DNA of 64,000 bases from an uncultured Clostridia bacterium (GCA_944377485.1 CALWFB010000004.1:1-64000), one strand, 5' to 3'; numbered from the stretch's first letter, positions 1 to 7,894 are shown. The notes: generated by a model from the letters alone, not told the origin. Translations and numbers: made by a program.

Positions 1-330
1 CTATATTATCGTTTTTTTGACCAGCAAAAAAACTCCTTTTTCAGACAGTCATCTCTCTTTTATGAGGGGACAATCTGGCTTTTCCCCTCATTACTCCCCT
101 TTTGTAAGTTGTGGTTTCATATGCGACTTGTCCTATATTATCGTTTTTTTGACCAGCAAAAAAACTCCTTTTTCAGACAGTCATCTCTCTTTTATGAGGG
201 GACAATCTGACTTTTCCCCTCATTACTCCCCTTTTGTAAGTTGTGATTTAATATACAACTTGTCCTTTATTATCGTTTTTTTGACCAGCAAAAAAACTCT
301 TTTTTCGAACAGTTATCTCTCTTTTATAAG
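1..330. repeat. 132-bp tandem repeat, about 2.5 copies, cut by the left window edge
   Basis: Copies begin at 1, 133 and 265, exactly 132 bp apart; the third decays near 330. Each full copy holds an inverted repeat ATGAGGGGA/TCCCCTCAT (62-70 with 83-91, and the equivalent in copy 2). Because 132 is a multiple of three, a plus-strand frame stays open across all copies, but the differences between copies are mostly amino-acid-changing, so it is probably not coding. On the minus strand each full copy has a 16-codon ORF behind a GGGGAG site (41-91 and 173-223). Function unknown. The array abuts the silent surface-protein cassette. Confidence 0.85.
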
Positions 331-432
331 AAAATAAACCTATGTTCCACTAATTTATCTTCTTTGGTGCTAGATTTTTTCATATTTTTATAATATAAAT
401 ATTATAAAAAGTGGATTAGAAAAAATGTGCGT

Positions 433-511
433 TTATAATGGCGGTGGTGATGGTCGCTATGCTCGCTTTCGGTGGCTCTTATGCTTACTTTACTGCTACC
501 GCTACTGCTAG
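433..511 (+). repeat. Left arm of a 79-bp perfect inverted repeat
   Basis: Positions 433-511 match the reverse complement of 1804-1882 at every base. The arm encodes the hydrophobic core and cleavage region of a SipW-type signal peptide (MAVVMVAMLAFGG, then SYAYFTATATA). Identity stops abruptly on both sides, while the two gene bodies inside the repeats differ widely. That is the expected footprint of a recombination crossover site. Confidence 0.95.
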
Positions 512-1097
512 CTCTGGTACAGCAAAGACAGGTTATGTTCATTTAACATCAAATGACGCTTTTACTTTTACTAAAACAAATGTAATGCCAGGAGACGAAT
601 TGTTGGCTGCTGGTGCTGCAACATTAGAAGTAGACACAACTGATGACGCAGGTAATTACGTCGCCGTTCAATTTGTTATTACAGCTGTTAAAGCCGATGG
701 AACACCAATTGATGCTGGTACTTTGAAAACGTATGGAATAAGTGCAGATAGTATTATTGCTGCGTCAGACACTGGTTGGAAAGCCGCTGGCGGAAGTTAT
801 ACAGGAATGTATATTTGGGGAAGTGCTGAGGGTACACCAGTAGCAGTATTACCTGATGGTGGTACCACAAAAACTTTAACAGTTAACGCAACTGCTTTTA
901 CATTATCAACAACTGTTGAAGACAATTGGGACCAAGACGATTTTGAAACAGCTGAAGACGATTATACAAGTGAAAATGGATTAATGGGTGCAACTATTAC
1001 TTTCCAATTAAAAGCTGCATCAATACAGGCTTCTAATTTGTCAGATAGTGCTACAATTTTGCAACAATTAAATACATTATTAACTAGTATTAACTAA
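438..1097 (+). CDS. TasA/camelysin-like surface protein, silent 5'-truncated cassette
   Basis: The 219-residue reading frame is homologous to the gene at 1278-1931, sharing blocks such as TKTNVMPGD, GNYVA, VEDNW/IEDNW and LMGATIT. It begins inside the signal peptide: residues 1-24 are the hydrophobic region and YAYFTATA cleavage area typical of SipW-processed TasA/CalY (camelysin) proteins. The basic n-region present in the other copy is missing. In frame there is a stop at 417-419, no other start codon before 438 and no Shine-Dalgarno site, so the gene is probably not translated in this orientation. The body is intact and ends in a good terminator, which argues for a stored cassette rather than decay. 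Confidence 0.8.
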   Translation: MAVVMVAMLAFGGSYAYFTATATASSGTAKTGYVHLTSNDAFTFTKTNVMPGDELLAAGAATLEVDTTDDAGNYVAVQFVITAVKADGTPIDAGTLKTYGISADSIIAASDTGWKAAGGSYTGMYIWGSAEGTPVAVLPDGGTTKTLTVNATAFTLSTTVEDNWDQDDFETAEDDYTSENGLMGATITFQLKAASIQASNLSDSATILQQLNTLLTSIN

Positions 1098-1101
1098 TAA
1101 A

Positions 1102-1126
1102 AAACCGAGATTACTCGGTTTTTTTA
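1102..1126 (+). terminator. Intrinsic terminator of the left cassette
   Basis: AAACCGAG/CTCGGTTT stem followed by a T-run, 5 nt after the stop codon. It would travel with the cassette on inversion. Confidence 0.85.
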
Positions 1127-1250
1127 TAAAATGAATAAAGATTAATTTCTTATTTCTCTATATTTAAATAAAGTAAAGCAAAATATTTTTGCTTTACTTA
1201 TAATTAAATATATAGTGACAACAACATTGTTATTTAGAATTTTAATAAAT

Positions 1251-1276
1251 AAAAAACTCGCTAATGCGAGTTTTTT
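1251..1276 (-). terminator. Intrinsic terminator of the right surface-protein gene
   Basis: AACTCGC/GCGAGTT stem flanked by A and T runs, just past the stop codon at 1278 when read on the minus strand. Confidence 0.85.
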
Positions 1277-1277
1277 G

Positions 1278-1931
1278 TTATGCAAATAATGCTACTAATT
1301 GGTCAACAGCATCTGTCGCACTAAGATTAGAAGCTTGGATTGATTTTGCTTGCATTGTAATAGTAATAGTTGCTCCCATCAATTTTTCATCACTACTAGT
1401 TGAACCTTGTGTCCAGTTATCTTCAATGTCTTTTGACAAGGTGAAAGCACTTGCATTTATGGTTATATCTCCATTTTTTTTAGCAACACAAGTGTCAGCT
1501 CCTGAACCATAAATATATATATTTTCAGTGCCAGAAGCATACCAACCTTCTCCAGTTCCTGCTAATATACTATCCGCATTCAAACCTAATGTGGTGACAT
1601 CTGCAATAGGTGAACCTTCGGAATCTTGTGCAGTAATAATAAATTTAATTGCAACATAGTTTCCAGCTGCATCGGTTGTATCAACTGTTAGTTTTGCTGC
1701 TCCTGCTGCTATTAATTGATCACCAGGCATAACATTAGTTTTTGTAAATTGAAATGTCTCGTCTGAATTCAATTTTACATAACCGGTAGTAGCAGTTCCT
1801 GTTCTAGCAGTAGCGGTAGCAGTAAAGTAAGCATAAGAGCCACCGAAAGCGAGCATAGCGACCATCACCACCGCCATTATAATGATGGCAAAGGTTGATT
1901 TAGACATTTTTCTTTTCTTTGTTTTTGTCAT
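1278..1931 (-). CDS. TasA/camelysin-like surface or fibre protein with SipW-type signal peptide (expressed copy)
   Basis: A 217-residue protein. Residues 1-12 are a basic n-region (MTKTKKRKMSK), followed by a hydrophobic stretch to about residue 32 and the SYAYFTATATA cleavage area typical of SipW-dependent TasA/CalY precursors. The mature part is rich in Thr, Ala, Gly and Asp and low in Lys, as in secreted beta-rich fibre subunits. It starts at an ATG 6 nt after GGGG (1931). It has a consensus promoter at 2155-2183 and a hairpin-chain leader, so it is probably strongly expressed. Its first 26 shared codons are nucleotide-identical to the convergent cassette at 438-1097, while the bodies are only about half identical by eye. 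No SipW peptidase gene is in the window. Confidence 0.85.
   Translation of the reverse strand: MTKTKKRKMSKSTFAIIIMAVVMVAMLAFGGSYAYFTATATARTGTATTGYVKLNSDETFQFTKTNVMPGDQLIAAGAAKLTVDTTDAAGNYVAIKFIITAQDSEGSPIADVTTLGLNADSILAGTGEGWYASGTENIYIYGSGADTCVAKKNGDITINASAFTLSKDIEDNWTQGSTSSDEKLMGATITITMQAKSIQASNLSATDAVDQLVALFA
1804..1882 (-). repeat. Right arm of the 79-bp perfect inverted repeat
   Basis: Reverse complement identical to 433-511. It lies inside the signal-peptide coding region of the expressed gene, after codons for MTKTKKRKMSKSTFAI, so a crossover here keeps the start site and n-region and exchanges everything downstream. Confidence 0.95.
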
Positions 1932-2148
1932 TTTTTACCCCTTTTATAAATTTTAATGGTTTCGACTAACCATTGTCCATACGGACTGATTTCATTCTAT
2001 GTACAAATTTGCAAACAAAATGAAATCTATTTCGAATGAATGACATGCATTTATCAATTCATTCGGTGTTTGGAATACCAAACAAATTTGCAAATTTATT
2101 TGTGAGTTTTCACTCATTAAATATCCTACATCGACATCGGATATTTAT
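1932..2148 (-). promoter_or_regulatory. 5' leader made of eight consecutive hairpins
   Basis: Inverted repeats occupy nearly the whole predicted leader: 1955-1974 (7 bp), 1975-1986 (4 bp), 1988-2027 (9 bp, GATTTCATT), 2033-2065 (9 bp, CGAATGAAT), 2067-2084 (7 bp, TGTTTGG), 2084-2097 (palindrome AAATTTGCAAATTT), 2103-2116 (5 bp) and 2118-2147 (9 bp, TAAATATCC). The last sits at the predicted RNA 5' end. No T-run follows any stem, so they are not terminators. A stability element or a protein-binding leader is the likeliest role. Confidence 0.75.
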
Positions 2149-2154
2149 AATTCA

Positions 2155-2183
2155 ATTCTAAAATATTAAAATATATAAGTCAA
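2155..2183 (-). promoter_or_regulatory. Promoter of the expressed TasA-like gene
   Basis: TTGACT (2183-2178), 17-bp spacer, TAGAAT (2160-2155). The predicted transcription start near 2148 lies at the outer edge of the first leader hairpin. Confidence 0.75.
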
Positions 2184-2370
2184 CTATTTTAAGGACATTT
2201 TAAAAAATATTTAAATATTTTTAATAATCTTTTTTTGCTATAAAATAGTATTCTAAATCATTTTTAAATCATTTTTTATATTCAGTCATTAAAAAAATTA
2301 ATATAAAATAAATATCATTATCTTATATTAATTGTTATTTTAAAATATTTAAAAATTCATACGCTATAAT

Positions 2371-3504
2371 TTAATCGGCATGCGATATGTCATGAGCTTG
2401 TTTTGAATATTGCAATGCTTCGTCTAGTTCTGTAATAATCTTTTTTATATCTGCTTGAAATATTTCATCAAGTGATTTACATTCTTTTGCCACTTGTTCA
2501 CAAAATCTTTTGTAATTTTCTCCCCTTATATAGACATCTTTCCCATCTTCATATGATGAATCAAAGAAAACGTACCAACCTTTATTTTGTTCCCATTCTT
2601 GACCGATTCGTTTAATTTCCCAAACAGTGCGTTGAATGTCATCATATTTGTGATAGAACATAATTAGATTTTTTAAATCTTGATTGTTTTCTTTTATATC
2701 TGCTATTTTAGGTCGTATATCTTGCAAAATATCTTCGCACTCTTTACTCGTAATGCCATTTAAACTTGCTACTAATGAATCGTACTTTTCTTTAATATCA
2801 ACATCTTTATAAAGATAATGACCTTGTTTCTCCATGAAATTAGGACGAACATATATCCTATAATTTCTTTGTAAAATCTTGCAACCACGATAAATTCTAA
2901 TTAAATTGATTGCATCGCTCTCATCTAAACTTTCATAGACTTTTTTAAAGCGAATAGAATTTTTTAGTGGAATATCCATAGAATGATTGAGAATATGATA
3001 CATTATCCATGTTTTGACTGCATAATCTTGCAAATTTTCAAGAGTTTTATGTCTATTAATCTTTGCTTGAACTGTCCTATTATTCCTATAAAATTGCGAA
3101 GACAATTCCGTCTCAGCATTGTCCAAACGTTTTGCCAATTCATCTAAATTTACATTACTATCTTTATTTATAAATGCAGGGAAATCTAAATCTTCAATGT
3201 CTTCCGCATATTTTTTGTAAAAATTATAAGTTATGTTTCTATACATTTCATAAACAGCTTGTGCATATTTTCGATATCTTATCCAATCCCAGATATCTGC
3301 GTCAAATTTTGCTTTCTTTTGTTTCTCTAAATAATATGAAGAATCAAATTCTTTTGGCAAAGAAATTGCAGTTTCTGTTTGATTTTGCTCAGATTCAGAA
3401 TCTAATAATATATTGCCAGAAACTTTGCTGTCCCACTTCTTTGGGCGAACATATTCATTGGTTTCTTCATCTCTTTCGCCACTACTATAATACGCATAAC
3501 TCAT
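2371..3504 (-). CDS. Hypothetical protein, 377 aa, mostly helical
   Basis: Not recognised. The start at 3504 (MSYAYYSSGERDEE) is chosen over 3516 because GGAG lies 6 nt before it. There is no signal peptide or membrane segment, so it is probably cytosolic. The N-terminal 55 residues are polar and likely disordered; the rest is rich in Lys, Glu, Tyr and Ile with many aromatic residues (FDADIWDWIRYRKYAQAVYE near residue 70), suggesting an all-helical fold. No catalytic motif is visible. It stands alone between the surface-protein locus and mnmA, with no clear terminator. Confidence 0.6.
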   Translation of the reverse strand: MSYAYYSSGERDEETNEYVRPKKWDSKVSGNILLDSESEQNQTETAISLPKEFDSSYYLEKQKKAKFDADIWDWIRYRKYAQAVYEMYRNITYNFYKKYAEDIEDLDFPAFINKDSNVNLDELAKRLDNAETELSSQFYRNNRTVQAKINRHKTLENLQDYAVKTWIMYHILNHSMDIPLKNSIRFKKVYESLDESDAINLIRIYRGCKILQRNYRIYVRPNFMEKQGHYLYKDVDIKEKYDSLVASLNGITSKECEDILQDIRPKIADIKENNQDLKNLIMFYHKYDDIQRTVWEIKRIGQEWEQNKGWYVFFDSSYEDGKDVYIRGENYKRFCEQVAKECKSLDEIFQADIKKIITELDEALQYSKQAHDISHAD

Positions 3505-3625
3505 AATCAACTCCATTAATTTTATATTTTTCTTGTGTGCGGTTTTTATTCATTTATCAATCGCTTATACTTATATTTATCTTAATATATAAAATTTAAA
3601 TAATCAATTCATTAAAACAATTGCT

Positions 3626-4705
3626 TTACTTGATTATTTCATCTATTTTACCGCCACCATAACACATTCCGTCTTCTGCATACAACACTGCGAATTGTCC
3701 CAAAGTGACCGCTCGTTGCTTTTGTTCAAATTCAATACGAATCGTGCTATCATTAATTATATTAACATAAACTTTTTGGTCTGGCTGTCGATACCGAAAT
3801 TTTGCGTAAGCCGTAAATGGTGCATTCATTCTATCAGTTATCCAATTAAATTCCGTCACTACACATGCTGATGAAAACATTTCTTCACATTCACCACAAT
3901 TTACTATTAATGTATTAGTTTTCACATCTTTGTCCACAACAAACCATCGATTATTATTATAGCCATCTTTGCCACCTATATTGAGTCCACGACGTTGACC
4001 TATTGTGTAATACATCACTCCATCATGCTCCCCTAACTCATTTCCTTTCAAATCAACTATTTTACCTTTGCTCGCTGGAATATAATTTTTTAAAAATTGT
4101 CTAAAATTTCGTTCCCCTATAAAACAAATTCCCGTACTGTCCTTTTTCTCCGCCGTCACTAGACCCAATTCTTTCGCAATTTTACGTACTTCTGATTTGT
4201 CTATATCTGCAAGTGGAAATAATGTATATTTCAATTGTTCTTGACTAAGCTGATTGAGAAAATATGTTTGGTCTTTGTTTTTATCATGTGATTTGTACAA
4301 ATATACTTTGCCATCTCTATCAACTCGTTTACAATAGTGACCAGTCGCAATATAATCCGCACCTAATTCAAGAGCATGACGCAAAAATGGACCAAATTTT
4401 ATTTCTTTATTACATAAAACATCAGGATTAGGAGTCCTGCCTCGCTCATATTCTTCTAAGAAATACTTGAACACTCTATCTTGATATTCTTTTGCATAAT
4501 TTACAGTATAATAAGGAATACCTATCTTGTTTGCAACTCTCTTTACATCTTCAAAATCCTGCTCCGCTGTACAATTACCATTCTCATCATTTTCTTCCCA
4601 ATTAAGCATGAAAAGACCAACGACATTATAGCCTTGTTTTTTCAACAAGTATGCCGCTACGGACGAATCCACTCCCCCACTTAATCCTACTACAACTGTT
4701 TTCAT
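3626..4705 (-). CDS. mnmA: tRNA-specific 2-thiouridylase MnmA
   Basis: MnmA transfers sulfur to U34 of tRNA-Lys, -Glu and -Gln in the cytosol. The 359-residue protein has the PP-loop SGGVDSS (residues 9-15) for ATP activation, the first catalytic Cys in NPDVLC (C98) and the second in TGICFIGER (C194), followed by the beta-barrel C-terminal domain; the length is normal. The start at 4705 is used because AAGGAA lies 7 nt upstream; the longer frame from 4732 overlaps the preceding gene and adds a non-conserved extension. It is cotranscribed with the TM2 gene. The sulfur-donor desulfurase is not nearby. Confidence 0.95.
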   Translation of the reverse strand: MKTVVVGLSGGVDSSVAAYLLKKQGYNVVGLFMLNWEENDENGNCTAEQDFEDVKRVANKIGIPYYTVNYAKEYQDRVFKYFLEEYERGRTPNPDVLCNKEIKFGPFLRHALELGADYIATGHYCKRVDRDGKVYLYKSHDKNKDQTYFLNQLSQEQLKYTLFPLADIDKSEVRKIAKELGLVTAEKKDSTGICFIGERNFRQFLKNYIPASKGKIVDLKGNELGEHDGVMYYTIGQRRGLNIGGKDGYNNNRWFVVDKDVKTNTLIVNCGECEEMFSSACVVTEFNWITDRMNAPFTAYAKFRYRQPDQKVYVNIINDSTIRIEFEQKQRAVTLGQFAVLYAEDGMCYGGGKIDEIIK

Positions 4706-4725
4706 GTACATTTCCTTTTTATTTA

Positions 4726-5199
4726 TCACCATGGTAAACTGACAGGAATTTTAAATTTATTTAAAGCAACTTTTGCAATATCAATTATCCACATAAATAG
4801 CACAATTCCCCATATAAGAACTAAAAATGTGAATACTTCCCACAATTCACCACTTGGATTTAAATTTAGAACATTAGTAATGATTGCATTTATCACACCA
4901 ATAATAAAGAATATTGTAAAGAACACCCCTCTATGTGTTTTACCAACATAATAGTTATTCGCTCCCATAAAACCTAAAAAAACTGTAAGTAAAGTCAATT
5001 TTGTCCTGCTAACATCTTTCGGACAACCCTTCCTATATACTACTCTATCCTTTTCTCCCATTTTTAATGCAATTTTGGCCTCAGCATTTGTCGCATTCTC
5101 AAATTTAACAAAATTGAGCCTACAACTTGGACATACCATTATTTCTTTTGGCATTTTTGTATTACATCTTGGACAACGTTTGTTTTCAAAAATGTTCAT
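4726..5199 (-). CDS. TM2-domain membrane protein with N-terminal zinc ribbon
   Basis: 157 residues. CPRC and CPSC pairs at residues 9-12 and 23-26 form a zinc ribbon. A TM2 domain follows, with the family signature of two hydrophobic segments around a turn (FLGFMGANNYYVGKTHRG, near residues 75-92), and a third hydrophobic segment near 120-140. The function of TM2 proteins in bacteria is unknown. No Shine-Dalgarno site precedes the ATG; instead a TATAAT box ends 6 nt before it, so the mRNA is predicted to be leaderless. mnmA follows closely and is probably in the same transcript. Confidence 0.8.
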   Translation of the reverse strand: MNIFENKRCPRCNTKMPKEIMVCPSCRLNFVKFENATNAEAKIALKMGEKDRVVYRKGCPKDVSRTKLTLLTVFLGFMGANNYYVGKTHRGVFFTIFFIIGVINAIITNVLNLNPSGELWEVFTFLVLIWGIVLFMWIIDIAKVALNKFKIPVSLPW

Positions 5200-5205
5200 G
5201 TAGTT

Positions 5206-5234
5206 ATTATAGCATATATCCTTATATTTGTAAA
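5206..5234 (-). promoter_or_regulatory. Leaderless promoter of the TM2 gene
   Basis: TTTACA, 17 bp, TATAAT with TG extension (TGCTATAAT); 6 nt from the -10 box to the ATG. Confidence 0.75.
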
Positions 5235-5306
5235 GATAAGAAAAGTTTTTATATTACTAGATTTTTTTTTATTTTTGTTATAAACTATAAATAGTAGGAG
5301 TTAATT

Positions 5307-5729
5307 ATGATTATTATTTCATGTGACCATGCCGGCTTTGATTATGCTCAAAAAATAATGAGTTATTTTGACAAAAAGAACATTGAATATAACTATATGG
5401 GTCCCGCTTCATACAACAAAGAGGACGATTATCCTGACTTTATCATTCCTGCCAGCAAAGAAGTTTTAAAAAACAAAGACAACTGGGGAATCTTCATTTG
5501 TGGTAGCGGAATTGGTGCAAACATCGTGGCTAACAGATTTAAAGGTATAAGAGCGGTATGCGCCTATGATTACACTGTTGCCTATCTGGCTAGGAAAGAC
5601 GAAGATGCAAATGTTTTAACAATCGGTAGCAGATTAACCAGTTTTAGAGCTGTATTAAAAATTATAAAGGTCTTTTTAACAAGTGAATTTGAGGGCGGAA
5701 GACACATTAGAAGAATCGCTAAATATTAA
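5307..5729 (+). CDS. RpiB/LacAB-family sugar-phosphate isomerase
   Basis: The family interconverts aldose and ketose phosphates such as ribose 5-phosphate and ribulose 5-phosphate. In 140 residues it shows CDHAG (residues 6-10), the catalytic-Cys loop CGSGIGA (C65) and a C-terminal EGGRH. The usual ARxHNxANVL motif here reads ARKDEDANVL, so the conserved His-Asn pair is Asp-Glu (residues 98-99). That may change substrate or mechanism, so I do not assign rpiB firmly. The start follows AGGAG with good spacing. It is a single gene with its own terminator. Confidence 0.85.
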   Translation: MIIISCDHAGFDYAQKIMSYFDKKNIEYNYMGPASYNKEDDYPDFIIPASKEVLKNKDNWGIFICGSGIGANIVANRFKGIRAVCAYDYTVAYLARKDEDANVLTIGSRLTSFRAVLKIIKVFLTSEFEGGRHIRRIAKY

Positions 5730-5732
5730 ATT

Positions 5733-5761
5733 AAAAAACCAAGCAAATTGCTTGGTTTTTT
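5733..5761 (+). terminator. Intrinsic terminator of the RpiB-like gene
   Basis: AAACCAAGCAA / TTGCTTGGTTT stem with a T-run. Confidence 0.9.
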
Positions 5762-5825
5762 ATCTAATTATGTAAATGATTAATTATAAACTTATATAAT
5801 TACAGAAATTTAACAAACAATTAAA

Positions 5826-6680
5826 CTAGAATTTCGGAGTGTACTTTGAATCAGCGCTAGACAAATCCTGAATATATGCATTATGTAATCCCAAATTTAA
5901 TGCGTGATTGACAACTCGTTTATATTCTATTGGTCTTATTTTCCTATTGATTTCAGGATAATTTTTTGCATCATATCTGGGCTCATACTGACTCATGATG
6001 CTAACTATACTATCTTTACCAAGATTCTTAGCAATAAAATCTAAGCATTTAATACTATCAGACGTGTGAGTTGGTAAAATTAAATGTCGTATAATCATTC
6101 CTTTTTTCATCAGTCCGTTTTCTATTATATCCACTGGTTGTTGTTCTTTCATCTTCATTATTGCGATATGACTATTTTCTACATAATCTTTTGCTCTGCT
6201 ATATTTTAAAGCTAGTGCATTGTCCGAATATTTTAAATCCACTAAATATATGTCCACCAAGCCAGATAACATTTCTACCATTTCACTACTCTCATATCCG
6301 TTTGAATTCCAAACGATAGGAATCTTTGGTTTGTATATTTTTAACGCAGTAGCTATCTGATAAGCAAATTGAGTTGGAGAAACAAGATTAATATTATGTG
6401 CTCCAATTTTCTCAAAATGTTTAAAAATATTTATCAACTCATCAACAGTGCACTCTTTTCCTTTGCCGCCCTGACTGATTGGATAGTTTTGACAAAAAAC
6501 ACATCTTAAATTGCAGCCAGAAAAAAATATTGCCCCACTTCCTCTCGTTCCGCTAATGATAGGTTCTTCATACCTATGTAGCATAACTTTTGCCAATTTT
6601 AATCTCTCGGTTTGCTTACAATAACCTAATTTTTCTTTTCTATCTACATTACATTGCCTTGGACAAAAATTGCATATCAT
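5826..6680 (-). CDS. Radical SAM protein, PflA-like (COG1313 type)
   Basis: 284 residues. The radical SAM iron-sulfur motif CNLRCVFC (C56, C60, C63) follows an N-terminal Cys cluster (C3, C6, C10, C21) typical of the PflA-related subgroup whose substrate is generally unknown. Later family-like blocks include NSNGYES and YLVDLKYSD, the latter resembling the SAM-binding strand region. It probably activates a glycyl-radical or other enzyme, but none is adjacent. No Shine-Dalgarno site: the ATG lies 6 nt after the -10 box, so a leaderless mRNA is predicted. It is a single gene. Confidence 0.85.
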   Translation of the reverse strand: MICNFCPRQCNVDRKEKLGYCKQTERLKLAKVMLHRYEEPIISGTRGSGAIFFSGCNLRCVFCQNYPISQGGKGKECTVDELINIFKHFEKIGAHNINLVSPTQFAYQIATALKIYKPKIPIVWNSNGYESSEMVEMLSGLVDIYLVDLKYSDNALALKYSRAKDYVENSHIAIMKMKEQQPVDIIENGLMKKGMIIRHLILPTHTSDSIKCLDFIAKNLGKDSIVSIMSQYEPRYDAKNYPEINRKIRPIEYKRVVNHALNLGLHNAYIQDLSSADSKYTPKF

Positions 6681-6686
6681 GTTATT

Positions 6687-6715
6687 AGTCTAGAACATAC
6701 AGATTGTTTTGTCAA
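6687..6715 (-). promoter_or_regulatory. Leaderless promoter of the radical SAM gene
   Basis: TTGACA (6715-6710), 17 bp, TAGACT (6692-6687), then AATAAC and the ATG. Confidence 0.75.
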
Positions 6716-6766
6716 CTGAGTTCTACAAAATAAAACTTGTACATATAATGAATTGAGGTAAATGAT

Positions 6767-7453
6767 ATGAAAAAGAAAATTTTAGTATTTATGTTACTTG
6801 CTATCAGTTTAATTTCGCTATCCGCCTGTGGAAGTACAAAAATCAATTTATCAGATTATCTGATAGAAAAACGTACAAGCTTATACACCGCAGAAGATGA
6901 ACTATACTCTGTCACCTTCTCTTCTGGTACACGAGAACAAGATTACCAATTAGATGGAATTATAAATGATATGGTAGATTTTGGCATCATAACCTTATCA
7001 AGATTGGATAATAATCCGCTTGCAAATGACACCTATACTTATACCGTTCAAATAAACGACCAAACATATACGGGATTTTTAGAGCCAAGCAGTGTAGATA
7101 ATTCTTATTTGGCAGATATCGGTGCAGCAGCACCAAGTGATGCTAGTATCACAGTGCAAATAACATTCACGGGATACAGTTTCAACAAAGAATTAACTAA
7201 TACTTCAAGCCTTTTCTCAGTGAATGGAGAAAAAGCCATTGAGATAGCAAATGAAGAATTGAAAGAAGAATTAAAGAATATAACTTCGGACAAAAACACA
7301 AAAATTGAAGTCGTTATGAAAAACTTAAAAGATTATTCCAATAGCGAAATAAAAAATTATTATTGGTATATTGGTGTAATATCAACAAATGGTGAAACAT
7401 TAGGAATTTTAATTGATGCCGGAACTGGCGATGTAATAGCAAAAAAAGTTTAG
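6767..7453 (+). CDS. Secreted lipoprotein, unknown function
   Basis: 228 residues with a lipoprotein signal peptide: basic MKKK, a hydrophobic core and lipobox LSAC (Cys at residue 21), so it should be diacylated and anchored outside the membrane. The C-terminal 70 residues (EKAIEIANEEL near 160, then YYWYIGVIS and IDAGTGDVIAKK) resemble a PepSY-like fold, where such modules often bind or inhibit peptidases. That is inference. The start follows GAGGT. It is convergent with the next gene and shares a terminator with it. Confidence 0.8.
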   Translation: MKKKILVFMLLAISLISLSACGSTKINLSDYLIEKRTSLYTAEDELYSVTFSSGTREQDYQLDGIINDMVDFGIITLSRLDNNPLANDTYTYTVQINDQTYTGFLEPSSVDNSYLADIGAAAPSDASITVQITFTGYSFNKELTNTSSLFSVNGEKAIEIANEELKEELKNITSDKNTKIEVVMKNLKDYSNSEIKNYYWYIGVISTNGETLGILIDAGTGDVIAKKV

Positions 7454-7473
7454 ATGAAAATCTAAACTTTTTT
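7442..7473. terminator. Bidirectional intrinsic terminator
   Basis: AAAAAGTTTAGAT/ATCTAAACTTTTT stem between convergent genes, with T-runs on both strands. Confidence 0.85.
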
Positions 7474-7887
7474 ATAGTTTGGAATTAGATGTTTATGCTT
7501 ATTAATAAAGTTAAATGCATCATATATACCTTTTTCTATATTAGTAGATTGTAAAATTTCTGATACCGTCTCAATGAAATTAATTCCATCAAATTTTACA
7601 CAACTTAAATAACATGGAGCAATTGTTATCTTTATATCCAACAATCTAACAACAGCCTCTCCTACCAACATGGAAAAATTACTAAAAAATTCATTTTTAT
7701 AATTGTAAATACATTTAATACCCAAAACTTTACATAATTTTGCTACACAAATTTCTTTTATTGTTTCATCTATTGTTTTGCTGAATAAAAATGGTCTATC
7801 CATATTCATAAACTTGCAAACTTTTTGAATGATAAAATCAGTTGACATCTCCGTTTTCGTGTCAATTTCAAAATATAAATTATTCAT
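7462..7887 (-). CDS. Hypothetical protein, 141 aa, leaderless with a double-palindrome operator
   Basis: Not recognised. I place the start at 7887 (MNNLYFEIDTKTEM) rather than 7959: the promoter's -10 box ends 7 nt before this ATG, and the upstream extension is encoded by promoter DNA overlapping the preceding gene. There is no Shine-Dalgarno site. The protein is Cys- and Ile-rich, lacks a signal peptide, and has two moderately hydrophobic stretches (near 80-100). It may be coupled to the gene at 7943-8284, but its own operator-bearing promoter suggests independent regulation. Confidence 0.6.
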   Translation of the reverse strand: MNNLYFEIDTKTEMSTDFIIQKVCKFMNMDRPFLFSKTIDETIKEICVAKLCKVLGIKCIYNYKNEFFSNFSMLVGEAVVRLLDIKITIAPCYLSCVKFDGINFIETVSEILQSTNIEKGIYDAFNFINKHKHLIPNYKKV

Positions 7888-7894
7888 ATTTAAG

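Larger units (their letters stand above)
433..1882. other. Putative invertible DNA segment switching two TasA-like gene bodies
   Basis: About 1.29 kb between two 79-bp perfect inverted repeats contains two convergent homologous gene bodies, each with its own terminator. Only the right side has a promoter, structured leader, Shine-Dalgarno site and signal-peptide n-region. Inversion across the repeats would join the left body in frame to that expression site and silence the right one, because the ATA-ATG-GCG codons of the repeat share the same frame in both genes. No recombinase gene lies in the window, so a trans-acting invertase or RecA would be needed. The inversion itself is inferred. Confidence 0.7.

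Noticed and set aside
17-337. Open frame across the 132-bp repeats (106 aa)
   Set aside because: It is open because the period is a multiple of three; substitutions between copies are mostly non-synonymous, and there is no ribosome binding site.
1955-1974. GGTTTCGACT resembling the tmRNA 5' end
   Set aside because: It is the loop side of the first leader hairpin and has no matching acceptor end nearby.
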